A stretch of DNA of 64,000 nucleotides. Source: Comamonas piscis. Lineage in GTDB: Bacteria > Pseudomonadota > Gammaproteobacteria > Burkholderiales > Burkholderiaceae_C. The position numbers and the translations under genes were made by a program. Location: positions 2,108,001 to 2,172,000 of the forward strand of contig NZ_CP058554.1 of the NCBI RefSeq assembly GCF_014109725.1, read 5' to 3'. The notes under the pieces were generated by a model. The model searched no databases. It was not told where the DNA came from and was given only the letters and a program-made list of their open reading frames with translations. The first letter of the stretch is position 1, and every line of letters starts with the position of its first letter. This document shows positions 1-8,827 of the stretch, in pieces.

Positions 1-180
1 ATCGCCTTCTGGCGCAGTGCCGACCCCTTCATGGCCGCCAACTGGGTGGAGATCGCGCTGGTGGACTATGTCATCAAGCTGGCCGTGAGCCTGCTGCTGT
101 TTGTGCCCGCCTATGGCGTGGTGCTGGCCGCGCTGGTGCGCTCGATGCGCATGCCAACCGCAGCCACCGCTGCACCCTGA
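1..180 (+). CDS. C-terminal fragment of a membrane protein, probably a VUT-family (queuosine precursor) transporter
   Basis: The reading frame is open from the window edge to a TGA at 178-180 and gives the last 59 residues of a protein. It contains one hydrophobic segment (about residues 24-46, rich in V, L, A, F) that follows a short amphipathic stretch with W and D, and ends in a short basic and Ala/Thr-rich tail. The Asp-Tyr-x-x-Lys before the last membrane helix resembles the C-terminus of the YhhQ/VUT family, which imports queuosine precursors. A queG gene lies elsewhere in the window, which fits but does not prove this. Only the tail is visible, so the family call is tentative. Confidence 0.45.
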   Translation: MAFWRSADPFMAANWVEIALVDYVIKLAVSLLLFVPAYGVVLAALVRSMRMPTAATAAP

Positions 181-231
181 GGGGGTTAAACACTGCCAGG
201 CCCGAGGGGGCTGCAGCAGTCGTCGTCATGC

Positions 232-260
232 AAAAGGCCGTCATATATTGACGGCCTTTT
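232..260. terminator. Bidirectional intrinsic terminator between the truncated first gene and bfr
   Basis: A perfect 12-bp stem (AAAAGGCCGTCA / TGACGGCCTTTT) encloses a 5-nt loop. The stem has A-runs and T-runs on its two sides, so it can terminate both converging genes. Confidence 0.85.
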
Positions 261-282
261 GCTTGGGGGCTTGCAACGCAGA

Positions 283-747
283 TCAGGTCTGGCTTTGCAG
301 GTAGTTGGGCAGGCCCATCATGTTGATCAGGCTCAGCTGCTTTTCCAGCCAGTAGGCATGGTCTTCTTCGGTGTCGCGCAGCTGGGCCAGCAGAATGTCG
401 CGGCTCACATAGTCGCTGTGCTTCTCGCACAGTTCCATGCCCTGGCGCAGGCCGGCACGCACTTCGTACTCGGTGTCCAGGTCCTTTTGCAGCATCTCGG
501 GCACGGTGGCGCCGGGTGTGAATTCCTTGGGGCGCATATCGGGGCGGCCACCCAGCATCAGGATGCGGCGCAGCAGCGCGTCGGCATGCTGGGTTTCTTC
601 CTGCATCTCATGGTCCAGGCGGGTGAACAGCTTGGTAAAGCCCTGGTCTTCGTAGATGCGCGAGTGGGCAAAATACTGGTCGCGTGCGGCCAACTCGCCT
701 CGCAGCAGGTCCTTGAGGTAATCGACGACGTCGGGATGGCCTTGCAT
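283..747 (-). CDS. bfr: Bacterioferritin
   Basis: A 154-residue cytosolic iron-storage protein of 24-mer type that oxidises Fe(II) and stores the mineral. The length is that of the family. The ferroxidase residues can be placed: Glu18, Glu51, His54, a Glu at about 93, and the Glu-x-x-His near the end (EEDH). At position 52, where E. coli Bfr has the haem-ligand methionine, the sequence reads EETQH, so threonine replaces it and haem binding by Met is not expected in this subunit. The start was set at the ATG giving MQGHPDVV, which matches the family N-terminus; upstream codons in frame are not family-like. It stands alone and converges with the first gene. Confidence 0.93.
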   Translation of the reverse strand: MQGHPDVVDYLKDLLRGELAARDQYFAHSRIYEDQGFTKLFTRLDHEMQEETQHADALLRRILMLGGRPDMRPKEFTPGATVPEMLQKDLDTEYEVRAGLRQGMELCEKHSDYVSRDILLAQLRDTEEDHAYWLEKQLSLINMMGLPNYLQSQT

Positions 748-956
748 GTTCTTGTTCTCGGTAAAGTTTGCGAAGCCTGCAGTATCGCGTGTCTGTGGGA
801 GCTTGGTTGCGAAAGCAGCCAAATGCCCATGTACTACCGCTCTGGATGCGGGCTGTAAGCAGATGCATTCGCATTGCCTATGCCGCCAGCGCGGGCGAGG
901 CCAGCGCATGGGCCGCGATGGTTCTGGCAAGATCAAGGGTTTTGAAGGGAGCGAGC

Positions 957-1775
957 GTGAACCATTCTGAAGCCTGGCAAGAGCAAGTGCATCCTATCGA
1001 CCCCGCCGTGCGCGCCGACATCGAAGCCAAGCTGGCGCAGATCGAGATCGAGCACCAGGTGCGCATTTTGTTTGCCTGCGAGTCCGGCAGCCGGGGCTGG
1101 GGGTTTGCATCGCCTGACAGTGATTACGATGTGCGCTTTGTCTATGCGCCGCGCCTGCCCTGGTACCTGAGCGTCAGCGAACAGCGCGATGTGATCGAGC
1201 TGCCGATTTCCGATGTCTTCGATGTCAATGGCTGGGAGCTGCGCAAGGCGCTGGGCCTGCTCAAAAAAGGCAATGCCACCTTGATCGAATGGTTCGATTC
1301 GCCGGTCGTCTACCAGGCCGATCCGCTGTTTGTCGCCGACATGCGTGCCGCCATCGAACGCGTACACCTGCCCGCGCGCACGCACTACCACTACTTGCAC
1401 ATGGCAAGCAAAAACTACCGCGAGTACCTGCAGGGCGAGACAGTGCGGCTCAAGAAATACCTCTATGTGCTGCGCCCGCTGCTGGCCTGCCTGTGGGTGT
1501 CCGAGGGCAGGGGTGTGGCTCCGATGCGCTTCCAGGATCTGGTCGATGGCACCGTCGTCGACCCGGCGGTGCTCGACGCAATCGCAGCGCTACTGGTGGT
1601 CAAGCGCGCGGCCAAGGAGTCCGAGCATGGTGCTGCGATGCCGGTGCTCAATGCCTTTATCGAAACCACCTTGGCGCAGTTGGAGGCCGCACCCGCGCCG
1701 CAGGCACCGAGCGTGGACTTTGCGCCGCTCGATGACTTGCTGCTGCGCACCGTGCTGAGCGGCCACACAGCCTGA
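957..1775 (+). CDS. RlaP/YcgL-type nucleotidyltransferase (DNA polymerase beta superfamily)
   Basis: A predicted 272-residue nucleotidyltransferase. The N-terminal core shows the superfamily signature: GSRGWGF at residues 44-50 followed by Asp54-Ser-Asp56-Tyr-Asp58, the metal-binding carboxylates. This arrangement with a helical C-terminal half fits PF10127 (RlaP), which in some genomes is linked to RNA repair; no RNA ligase or kinase gene is visible here. The start is a GTG at 957 preceded by AAGGGA about 6 nt upstream; an in-frame ATG at 918 is the alternative. The biological substrate is unknown. It is a single gene between bfr and a convergent LysR gene, whose stop codon abuts its own. 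Confidence 0.75.
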   Translation: MNHSEAWQEQVHPIDPAVRADIEAKLAQIEIEHQVRILFACESGSRGWGFASPDSDYDVRFVYAPRLPWYLSVSEQRDVIELPISDVFDVNGWELRKALGLLKKGNATLIEWFDSPVVYQADPLFVADMRAAIERVHLPARTHYHYLHMASKNYREYLQGETVRLKKYLYVLRPLLACLWVSEGRGVAPMRFQDLVDGTVVDPAVLDAIAALLVVKRAAKESEHGAAMPVLNAFIETTLAQLEAAPAPQAPSVDFAPLDDLLLRTVLSGHTA

Positions 1776-2675
1776 TCACCCGCCTTGCGCCACCGCCTGC
1801 ACAGCCTCTTGCAGGCTGAGCAGGAGCTTGTGCACCAGCGGGTTGTCCGGCTGGCTGCGCCAGACGGCCAGCAGCTCGGATTGGGGCTGCTCGCCCAGCA
1901 GCGGGATGAACACCACATCCGGCATGCCCACGCGCTGCAGCGCGGCCGGCACAATGGCTGAGCCCTGGCCCAGCGACACGAGCGACAGCACGGACAGCCA
2001 GTGCCGCACCTCGTGCCGCACCTCCGGCGCAAAGCCGTGGGCCATGCACATCTGGTAGATGCGCTGGTGGTAAAGCGGCGATACGGTGCTGGAGAAGAGC
2101 ACCAGGCGCTCGTGCTTGAGCTGGGCCAAATCCAGCACGGCATGCCTGGCCAGCGCATGCTGGCGCGGCAGACATGCCACAAAGGGCTCTTGCATCAGCA
2201 GCTGGCTGCGCAGGCCTTCGGGCAGCATCACCGAATGCACCAGGCCCATGTCCAGCTCGGCCTGCTGGAGGCCCAGCAACTGCTCGGCGCTGTTGAGCTC
2301 GCGCATGTCGATGCGAACCTGCGGATGCGCGCTCTGAAAATGGGCCAGCGCCTGGGGCACGCCCCGGTACAGCGCCGAGCCGACAAAGCCCAGGCGCAAA
2401 TGGCCGCTTACGCCCTGGCCCACATCCCGCGTCTCTTGCACCGCCTGCCCGGCCAGCGCCAGCAACTGCCGTGCGCGTGGCAGCAGGTGGGCGCCGGCGG
2501 CGGTCAGTCGCACGCCCTTGCTGCTGCGCTCAAACAGCGCGGCGCCAATCTCCTCCTCCAGCTGGCGGATGGCGACCGACAGCGGCGGCTGCGAGATGGA
2601 CAGGCGCTGGGCCGCACGGCTGAAGTGCAGTTCTTCGGCCAAGGTCGCAAAGTAGTTCAGCAGCCGCAGCTCCAT
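1776..2675 (-). CDS. LysR-family transcriptional regulator of the divergent acyl-CoA cluster
   Basis: A 299-residue LysR-type regulator. The N-terminal winged helix-turn-helix (about residues 3-62) has the typical pattern: a YF near residue 8, HFSRAAQRLSISQPPLS, then QLEEEIGAALFERS. It is followed by the effector-binding domain. The start is set at the ATG at 2675 because AGGAG lies 5 nt upstream; a GTG two codons earlier overlaps that site. It is divergent from the acyl-CoA dehydrogenase, Bug receptor and CoA-transferase genes, and an ATC-N11-GAT box lies 17 bp upstream of its start. It therefore likely controls that cluster in response to a pathway intermediate. The ligand is unknown. Confidence 0.9.
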   Translation of the reverse strand: MELRLLNYFATLAEELHFSRAAQRLSISQPPLSVAIRQLEEEIGAALFERSSKGVRLTAAGAHLLPRARQLLALAGQAVQETRDVGQGVSGHLRLGFVGSALYRGVPQALAHFQSAHPQVRIDMRELNSAEQLLGLQQAELDMGLVHSVMLPEGLRSQLLMQEPFVACLPRQHALARHAVLDLAQLKHERLVLFSSTVSPLYHQRIYQMCMAHGFAPEVRHEVRHWLSVLSLVSLGQGSAIVPAALQRVGMPDVVFIPLLGEQPQSELLAVWRSQPDNPLVHKLLLSLQEAVQAVAQGG

Positions 2676-2691
2676 GGGCACTCCTATCTAT

Positions 2692-2708
2692 ATCGAATAA
2701 GTATTGAT
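2692..2708. promoter_or_regulatory. Putative LysR-type operator (ATC-N11-GAT)
   Basis: An ATC-N11-GAT motif with an inner AATA-AG-TATT dyad lies in the 165-bp divergent region between the LysR gene and the acyl-CoA dehydrogenase gene. It sits in an AT-rich stretch in an otherwise GC-rich region, close to the regulator start, as expected for autoregulation and activation of the divergent genes. Confidence 0.6.
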
Positions 2709-2840
2709 AAAGAGTTTAATAATATTTGACGCGAATAGCACTGGCTGCTGAAATGACCTAAACCACAGCAAAACAACGCGGCACTGCCGTGCCCTCCACC
2801 CAGGAGCCCGCACCGCCCGCCCCGCCATCAGGAGACCCGC

Positions 2841-4547
2841 ATGTCCGCACCGGACCCATCCCAGCGCAGCGCCATCGCGCAGGTGGCACAAGCCAGTGCC
2901 CACCCCGTGCCCGATCGCCACGGCAGCAATTTCTACAGCACCGACCCTGCATTGCAGCAGCTCTTGCAGCTCTACCTGCCCGCCGATCTGCTGGCCCATC
3001 TGCAGCCCTATCTGCAGCGCATGGGCGAGCTGGCTGGCGGCCGCATCGACGAGTTGGCCAGCATTGCCGACAAGAACCCGCCCACCTTGGAACATCGCAG
3101 CCGCGCCGGTGAAGACCGCCAGCGCATCATCAAGCACCCGGCCTATGAAGAGCTGGAGCGCATCGCCTATGGCGAATTCGGTCTGCAGGCGATCTCGCAC
3201 CGCGACGACATGCTGGGCTGGCAGGGCAAGATGCCGCCCATCGTCAAATATGCGCTGACCTATCTGTTTGTGCAGTCCGAGTTTGGCCTCTGCTGCCCCT
3301 TGTCGATGACCGACTCGCTGACCCGCACCTTGAAGAAATTCGGTGCGCCGGAGCTGGTGGCCAAATACCTGCCGCAGTTGCTGTCGCTTGATTGGGACAG
3401 CCAGGCCCAGGGCGCCATGTTTATGACCGAGCAGGCTGCTGGCTCCGACATCTCCAACACCCAGACCCTGGCCCAGCCGCAGGCCGATGGCAGCTGGCGG
3501 GTGACGGGCGACAAATGGTTCTGCTCCAACCCCGATGCCGAGTTTGCAATGGTGCTGGCCCGTGTGGAAGGCGCAGCGGCGGGCATGAAGGGCATCTCGC
3601 TGTTCCTGCTGCCACGCCAACTTGATGACGGCAGCCAGAACCACTATCGCATCATCCGCCTCAAGGACAAGCTGGGCACCAAGTCGATGGCCAGTGGCGA
3701 GATTCGCATGGATGGCTCCATTGCCTATTTGATCGGCGAGCAGGGCCGGGGCTTTGTGCAGATGGCCGATATGGTCAACAACTCGCGCCTGTCCAACGGC
3801 GTGCGCTCGGCCGGCATGATGCGCCGCGCTGTGGCCGAGGCCGAGTTTGTGGCCAGCGAGCGCGTAGCCTTTGGCAAGCGCCTGCAAGATATGCCGCTGA
3901 TGCAGCGCCAACTGGACAAGCTGCGCGTGCCCGCCGAGCAGGCGCGGACGATGGTGTTCCAGACCGCCCAGACCTTGATGCGGTCCGATGCAGGCGACAA
4001 AGAGGCCTATGCGCTGCTGCGCATCCTCACGCCGATGATCAAGTTCCGCGCCTGCCGCGATGCGCGCAAGGTGACCGGCGACGCGATGGAAGTGCGCGGC
4101 GGCTGCGGCTATATCGAGGAATGGACGGACCCGCGCCTGGTGCGCGATGCCCACCTGGGCTCCATCTGGGAAGGCACCAGCAATATCGTTGCGCTCGATG
4201 TTGTGCGCGCCATCCAGCGCGAAGGCTCGCTGCCGGTGCTGCAGGCCTATCTGCAAGGCCTGCTGGCGGACTGCCGCATCAGCGCAGGCTACCGCCAGGC
4301 ATTGGATGCCGCATTGGCCCGCGCCAGTGCGCTGGCCGAGCGTGCCGCACAAGACGGCGGCGCGGTGCTGGCCCGCCAGGCTGCCACCGGTTTGTACAAC
4401 TGCACCACCGCGATTGCGATGGCCTGGGAAGCCGGCCAGACCGATTCGGCCGAGCGCCTGCGCCTGTCGCAGTTGGTGCTGCTGCACCGCGTGCTGCCGC
4501 GCGATCCGCTGGCCAGCGAGGGCATTCCCGCCGATTGGCTGGGCTGA
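2841..4547 (+). CDS. AidB-like acyl-CoA dehydrogenase
   Basis: A 568-residue flavoprotein of the acyl-CoA dehydrogenase superfamily. It has an N-terminal extension of about 150 residues before the core, as in AidB (about 540 residues) rather than classical short-chain dehydrogenases (about 380). Visible motifs are TEQAAGSD (around residue 195), the GDKWFCSN beta-domain segment, RGGCGYIEEW, and SIWEGTSNIVALDV around residue 440, which resembles the AidB C-terminal motif. It is first in a cluster with a Bug-type binding protein and a class III CoA-transferase, which suggests oxidation of an imported carboxylate after CoA activation. The substrate cannot be read from sequence. Confidence 0.82.
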   Translation: MSAPDPSQRSAIAQVAQASAHPVPDRHGSNFYSTDPALQQLLQLYLPADLLAHLQPYLQRMGELAGGRIDELASIADKNPPTLEHRSRAGEDRQRIIKHPAYEELERIAYGEFGLQAISHRDDMLGWQGKMPPIVKYALTYLFVQSEFGLCCPLSMTDSLTRTLKKFGAPELVAKYLPQLLSLDWDSQAQGAMFMTEQAAGSDISNTQTLAQPQADGSWRVTGDKWFCSNPDAEFAMVLARVEGAAAGMKGISLFLLPRQLDDGSQNHYRIIRLKDKLGTKSMASGEIRMDGSIAYLIGEQGRGFVQMADMVNNSRLSNGVRSAGMMRRAVAEAEFVASERVAFGKRLQDMPLMQRQLDKLRVPAEQARTMVFQTAQTLMRSDAGDKEAYALLRILTPMIKFRACRDARKVTGDAMEVRGGCGYIEEWTDPRLVRDAHLGSIWEGTSNIVALDVVRAIQREGSLPVLQAYLQGLLADCRISAGYRQALDAALARASALAERAAQDGGAVLARQAATGLYNCTTAIAMAWEAGQTDSAERLRLSQLVLLHRVLPRDPLASEGIPADWLG

Positions 4548-4628
4548 GCCTCAGACCGGCAAACCGGCAGACACACCCATCAACACGCAGGCAGCAGACC
4601 TGCACACCTTTAAAAAATGGAGACAAAC

Positions 4629-5615
4629 ATGCAAAAATTTTCGATGCGTTGGGCGCTGGCTGCCCTGGGTTGCCTCGGCGGGCTGGGCATGGCATCGGCG
4701 CAGGCCGCTGACAAATTCCCCGACCGCCCGATCATGTTCACCGTGCCTTTCCCACCCGGTGGCCCCACCGATGCGATGGCCCGGATTCTGGCAACGGAGC
4801 TGACGCGCGAGCTGGGCCAGAGCGTGGTGGTGGAGAACCGTGCAGGCGCGGGCGGCAATATCGGCGCCGAGTATGTGGCGCGCGCCAAGCCCGATGGCTA
4901 CACCATCATGTTCGGCACCTCGGGCCCGTTGGCTATCAACAAGAGCCTGTACAAGTCCATCAGCTACGACCCGCGCACGAGCTACGCGCCCATCATTTAT
5001 GTGGGCTACCTGCCCAATATCCTGGTGGTGAAGGCCAGCTTGCCGGTTGACAATGTGCAGGGTCTGATCGCGCTGGACAAGGCCCAGCCCGGCAAGCTCA
5101 ATTTTGCGTCGTCGGGCAATGGCGCTTCGTCACACCTGGCGGGGGTCATGTTCAACAATCTGGCCGGTACCAAACTGCAGCACATTCCCTATAAGGGCAC
5201 GGGCCCGGCGCTCAATGATTTGCTGGCGGGACAGGTCGACATGAGCTTTACCGATATCCTGACGGCCATGCCTTATATCAAGGCAGGCAAGGTCAAGCCG
5301 CTGGGCGTCGCCACCGCGCGCCGCTCCAGCGCCTTGCCCGACATCCCCACCGTGGCCGAGCAGGGCATGGCCGGGTATGACGTGAGCGTTTTCTTCGGTG
5401 TCGTGGCCCCCAAGGGCACGCCGCCCGAGCGCGTGCAGCTGCTCAACCAGGCTTTCTCCAAGGCCTTGGATTCGGACAGTGTGAAAAAGGCCTTTGCTGC
5501 GCAGGGCCTGGAGGCATCGCCGGACCGCTCACCCGCCTACCTGGCGCGCTTTATCGGTACTGAAGTGGACAAATGGCAGGCAGTGGTTCAGCAGTCGGGT
5601 GTGACGCTGGACTGA
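4629..5615 (+). CDS. Bug/TctC-family periplasmic solute-binding protein
   Basis: A 328-residue secreted receptor of the tripartite tricarboxylate transporter family. The N-terminus is a signal peptide (a basic start, a hydrophobic run, then ASAQA before the mature DKFPDRPI). The family hallmarks follow: VPFPPGGPTDAMARI, VENRAGAGGNIG, the PDGYT segment and HIPYKGTGPALNDLL. An upstream ATG at 4617 exists, but GGAG sits 6 nt before the ATG at 4629, so the latter is chosen. It lies between the acyl-CoA dehydrogenase and CoA-transferase genes. No TctA/TctB membrane genes are nearby, which is normal for the many orphan Bug receptors of Comamonadaceae. The ligand is probably the carboxylate handled by the neighbours. 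Confidence 0.9.
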   Translation: MQKFSMRWALAALGCLGGLGMASAQAADKFPDRPIMFTVPFPPGGPTDAMARILATELTRELGQSVVVENRAGAGGNIGAEYVARAKPDGYTIMFGTSGPLAINKSLYKSISYDPRTSYAPIIYVGYLPNILVVKASLPVDNVQGLIALDKAQPGKLNFASSGNGASSHLAGVMFNNLAGTKLQHIPYKGTGPALNDLLAGQVDMSFTDILTAMPYIKAGKVKPLGVATARRSSALPDIPTVAEQGMAGYDVSVFFGVVAPKGTPPERVQLLNQAFSKALDSDSVKKAFAAQGLEASPDRSPAYLARFIGTEVDKWQAVVQQSGVTLD

Positions 5616-5633
5616 CACAACGGAAATCGGACG

Positions 5634-6776
5634 ATGACAACAACACAGGCGGCCAATGTTGGCGCTTTGCAGGGCATCAAGGTGCTCGATCTCTCGCGCA
5701 TCCTGGGCGGGCCGCTGTGCGGCCAGATTCTGGGCGATCATGGCGCCGACGTGCTTAAGGTCGAGCCGCCGCAAGGCGACGACACGCGCAGCTGGGGCCC
5801 GCCGTTCCGCGATGGCGTGGCCTCGTACTACCTGGGCCTCAACCGCAACAAGCGCGTGCAGTTCATGGACCTGGCCAGCGCCGAAGGCCAGGCCCAGGTG
5901 CGCGCTTTGATGGCGCAGGCCGATGTGGTGGTCGAGAATTTCAAGACCGGCACGATGGAGAAATGGGGCATTGGCTACGCGCAGATGCAGCATGCGTTTC
6001 CGCATCTGGTCTGGTGCCGCGTCACCGGCTTTGGCGCCGATGGCCCGCTGGGCAGCCTGCCCGGTTATGACGCCGCCATACAGGCCATGGCCGGGCTGAT
6101 GAGCATCAACGGCGAGGCCGATCGCGACCCGCTGCGTGTGGGCCTGCCTGTCGTCGACATGGTCACCGGCCTCAATGCCGTCATCGGTGTGCTGCTGGCG
6201 CTGCATGAGCGCGGCCGCAGCGGCCTGGGCCAGTTGGTCGATGCCTCGCTGTATGACGCCGGCATCTCGCTACTGCACCCGCATGCCGCCAACTGGTTTA
6301 TGAACGGAAAGATACCCGGCCGCTCCGGCAATGCCCATCCCAACATCTACCCCTACGATGTCGTGAACACCGGCAGCGCGCCGATCTTTTTGGCCGTCGG
6401 CAATGACCGCCAGTTCCGCCTGATGTGCCAGCATCTGGGGCAAGCGGAGCTGGCCGACGACACGCGCTTTGCCACGGCCGGCCAGCGCTCGGTGAACCGC
6501 GATGTGCTCAAGCCCTTGCTGGAGCAAGCCTTTGCAGCGCATGACGGTGTGCAGCTGGCCGAGGACTTGATGGCCATCGGCGTGCCCGCCGCACCGGTGC
6601 TGAATGTGGAGCAGGCCTTGCAAGCTCCCCATACCGCGCACCGCGAGATGGTTGTGAAGATGGGCGACTACACGGGCCTGGGCGCCCCGGTCAAACTCAG
6701 CCGCACCCCCGCGTCCTACCGCTTTGCGCCGCTGACTGAAGGCACGGCGTTTTTGGATGCGGCGAACGACCACTGA
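5634..6776 (+). CDS. CaiB/BaiF-type class III CoA-transferase
   Basis: A 380-residue enzyme that moves CoA between carboxylic acids. The N-terminus GIKVLDLSRILGGPLCGQILGDHGADVLKVEPP is diagnostic of the family. The catalytic aspartate is expected in the segment PVVDMVTGLNAV (about residue 175). The length is normal. It starts 18 bp after the Bug receptor gene and is the last gene of the cluster; a strong hairpin terminator follows. It likely activates the imported acid to its CoA ester for the acyl-CoA dehydrogenase. The CoA donor and acceptor are not known. Confidence 0.9.
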   Translation: MTTTQAANVGALQGIKVLDLSRILGGPLCGQILGDHGADVLKVEPPQGDDTRSWGPPFRDGVASYYLGLNRNKRVQFMDLASAEGQAQVRALMAQADVVVENFKTGTMEKWGIGYAQMQHAFPHLVWCRVTGFGADGPLGSLPGYDAAIQAMAGLMSINGEADRDPLRVGLPVVDMVTGLNAVIGVLLALHERGRSGLGQLVDASLYDAGISLLHPHAANWFMNGKIPGRSGNAHPNIYPYDVVNTGSAPIFLAVGNDRQFRLMCQHLGQAELADDTRFATAGQRSVNRDVLKPLLEQAFAAHDGVQLAEDLMAIGVPAAPVLNVEQALQAPHTAHREMVVKMGDYTGLGAPVKLSRTPASYRFAPLTEGTAFLDAANDH

Positions 6777-6795
6777 TCTGTACCATTGACCCGCA

Positions 6796-6835
6796 AAAAG
6801 GCCCATGCCTGCGCACTGCAGCATGGGCCAGTTTT
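6796..6835. terminator. Bidirectional intrinsic terminator after the CoA-transferase gene
   Basis: A stem GGCCCATGC / GCATGGGCC, preceded by a run of A and followed by GTTTT, lies between the convergent CoA-transferase and nuclease genes. Confidence 0.8.
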
Positions 6836-6853
6836 ATGGCGCGGCGGCTGTGG

Positions 6854-7564
6854 TCAGTCCAGCAGGCGAATGCCCGTGCGCTGCACAAACTCTTCGTAGC
6901 TCAGCGGCTTGCCCGCCTTGGTCGACGGCTGGTTGTCTTGCAGATGCACCCAGCGCTGGCCGGTGGACGGGTCGTAGACCATTTTGAACACGGCATCGGG
7001 CACCCATACCTGGCCGTCGCCGATGGTGCGGCGCTGCTTGCCAAAGACCGGGCCGGTGATCACAAAGACATCGCCCTTGGCGCGGCGGATATAGCTGCGG
7101 GTATCCTGCTCGATCTGCGACCAAGCCTTGCCATTCTGGGTAATGTCTTGGGGAACCATATTGGAAAGCAAGTAGCTTTGAGCCTTGCCTTGTTCAGTGC
7201 TCATGTCAGCGGCAGCAGCCATATGACCACGACTGAAACCCGAGCTTCGGTAGTCAGAGAGTCTCGCGCGCTCCCGTTCAGGAAGTCGCGCGTCTTCACG
7301 GAACTTATCTTTGCGCTTCAAGTCCTTGGCCAAGTTCAGCATGCGCGCATTCAGACGCTGGGCTACAAAAATTGGTGTCTTGGACTGGCCCGAATGCAGC
7401 ACGGCATATTCATCGAGGCACAGTTCTCTTAGCTGGCCGTAAGCGGTAGTGCTGGGCGGCTTGCCCGAGAAGAACTGCGGGCAGTCATCAAAGCCTGCAG
7501 CCAGGGCAGGGGCGGCGGCGCACAGCAGCACTGGCGCCAGGTAAACGGAGAGGCGAGAAAACAT
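6854..7564 (-). CDS. Secreted DNA/RNA non-specific endonuclease (NUC1 family)
   Basis: A 236-residue nuclease with an N-terminal signal peptide (a hydrophobic run to about residue 22 ending in ALA-AG). The beta-beta-alpha-metal core is recognisable: the usual DRGH motif reads SRGHMAAAADMS, so His is kept but the first Asp is Ser. The metal-ligand Asn and adjacent Trp/Glu are kept in the segment QNGKAWSQIEQ. The usual target is DNA and RNA in the periplasm or outside the cell, for nutrient scavenging or clearance. The start is the ATG at 7564; an in-frame TTG seven codons upstream is less likely. No clear ribosome site is seen. Confidence 0.85.
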   Translation of the reverse strand: MFSRLSVYLAPVLLCAAAPALAAGFDDCPQFFSGKPPSTTAYGQLRELCLDEYAVLHSGQSKTPIFVAQRLNARMLNLAKDLKRKDKFREDARLPERERARLSDYRSSGFSRGHMAAAADMSTEQGKAQSYLLSNMVPQDITQNGKAWSQIEQDTRSYIRRAKGDVFVITGPVFGKQRRTIGDGQVWVPDAVFKMVYDPSTGQRWVHLQDNQPSTKAGKPLSYEEFVQRTGIRLLD

Positions 7565-7658
7565 AAGCGCGCAAGTGTTGCACAAGATCGGCCCGCCGGG
7601 GGCAAAGGCCGGGCAGGCCGTCGGCTATGTGGGCGGTGATTTGGTTGATCGCGGGTGG

Positions 7659-8558
7659 CTAGTGGGCGGCTTCTTGCAAAAACGCCCACAGCTGCAGCGC
7701 CTGGGGCGGCAGCTCGGCAGGGTCGCGGCAGGCCAGTACCAGCTGGCGCGCGGCCCAGTCGGCACTCAGTAGGCGCAGGCGCAGGCGGGCCTGGGGCCAG
7801 CGCAGGGTGGCGCATTCGGCGGCGGTGCGCGGCACCACGGCAGCGCCCAGGCCCATGACGACCCAGTCGCACAGGGCCTCCAGGTGCGGGGCCAGTGCGC
7901 GGTAGCGCAGGGCCACACCGGCCTGCAGCGCCTGCGCGGCCATCAGCTGGTGCAGCGCATGCTGGGGCAGCAGGCCGAGCAAGGCGATGTCCTTGAGGTG
8001 GTTCAGCTGCACATCCTCGGGCAGGCTGGCCAACAGGCGCGCAGGGCCCAGCAGTACCAGCGGGTCATCGCGCCAGACCTGGGTGTGCAGGCTGCCAGCG
8101 GGCACGGCGTTGGAGAGCACACCCATATCGGCCTCGCCGGCCATCAGCGCGCGGGCAATCGCATCGCTGGTGCATTCGCGCAGCTCCAGGCGCAGCTGCG
8201 GGTTGGCCTGCATAAAGGTGCCCAGCGGCGCAATCAGGTGCTCGCTGATAGCGGAGGTATTGGCCAGCAGCTCAATGCGCGTGCCCAGGCCCTGGCCAAA
8301 AGCCTGCATGTCGCCCGCCATCTGCTCCATCTGCAGGAGCATGCGCCGGGCATGGGGAAGCAGCACGGCCCCTGCCTCGGTGGCCGTCACCCCCTTTTTG
8401 CTGCGTGTCAGCAGCGGCGCGCCCAGCACCGCTTCCATGCCGCGGATGCGTTCGCTGGCCGATGCCAAGGTGATATGGCAGCGCTCGGCCCCTTGGGTGA
8501 TCGTGCCGGACTCCAAGGTATGGACAAAAAGGCGCAGGTCTTGCAGGTCAAAGCGCAT
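7659..8558 (-). CDS. LysR-family transcriptional regulator
   Basis: A 299-residue regulator with the N-terminal helix-turn-helix (residues 3-62; DLQDLRLFVHTLESGTITQG... then RIRGMEAVLGAPLL). The helix 3 segment AERCHITLASASERI deviates somewhat from the standard LysR recognition helix. The rest is the PBP2-like co-inducer domain. It lies upstream of the nuclease gene on the same strand (94 bp apart) and divergent from an IclR gene with 270 bp between them. The target is not obvious. Confidence 0.85.
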   Translation of the reverse strand: MRFDLQDLRLFVHTLESGTITQGAERCHITLASASERIRGMEAVLGAPLLTRSKKGVTATEAGAVLLPHARRMLLQMEQMAGDMQAFGQGLGTRIELLANTSAISEHLIAPLGTFMQANPQLRLELRECTSDAIARALMAGEADMGVLSNAVPAGSLHTQVWRDDPLVLLGPARLLASLPEDVQLNHLKDIALLGLLPQHALHQLMAAQALQAGVALRYRALAPHLEALCDWVVMGLGAAVVPRTAAECATLRWPQARLRLRLLSADWAARQLVLACRDPAELPPQALQLWAFLQEAAH

Positions 8559-8827
8559 GGCAAATACAGGCGGGCAGGTGCGGGTGGGAATGCGCCATGG
8601 TAGCCATTCGGCAGGGCATTGGCTATGGATTTTCCATAGGCAGTCTGTGGTTGGGTAGCCTCAATGCAGTGTAGATGCCGATGGATGATGCACTGCTATG
8701 GGAAAAACGGAGTGTAGATATGCGGAGCGAAGAGCCAAGCGAGCCGCTCGCCGCGCGCCGGATACCGCGCCGCCTGTGCGGCTGGCGACCTGGCACCGCT
8801 CTGCGCTGGGGTATGCTTGGGCGCTGT

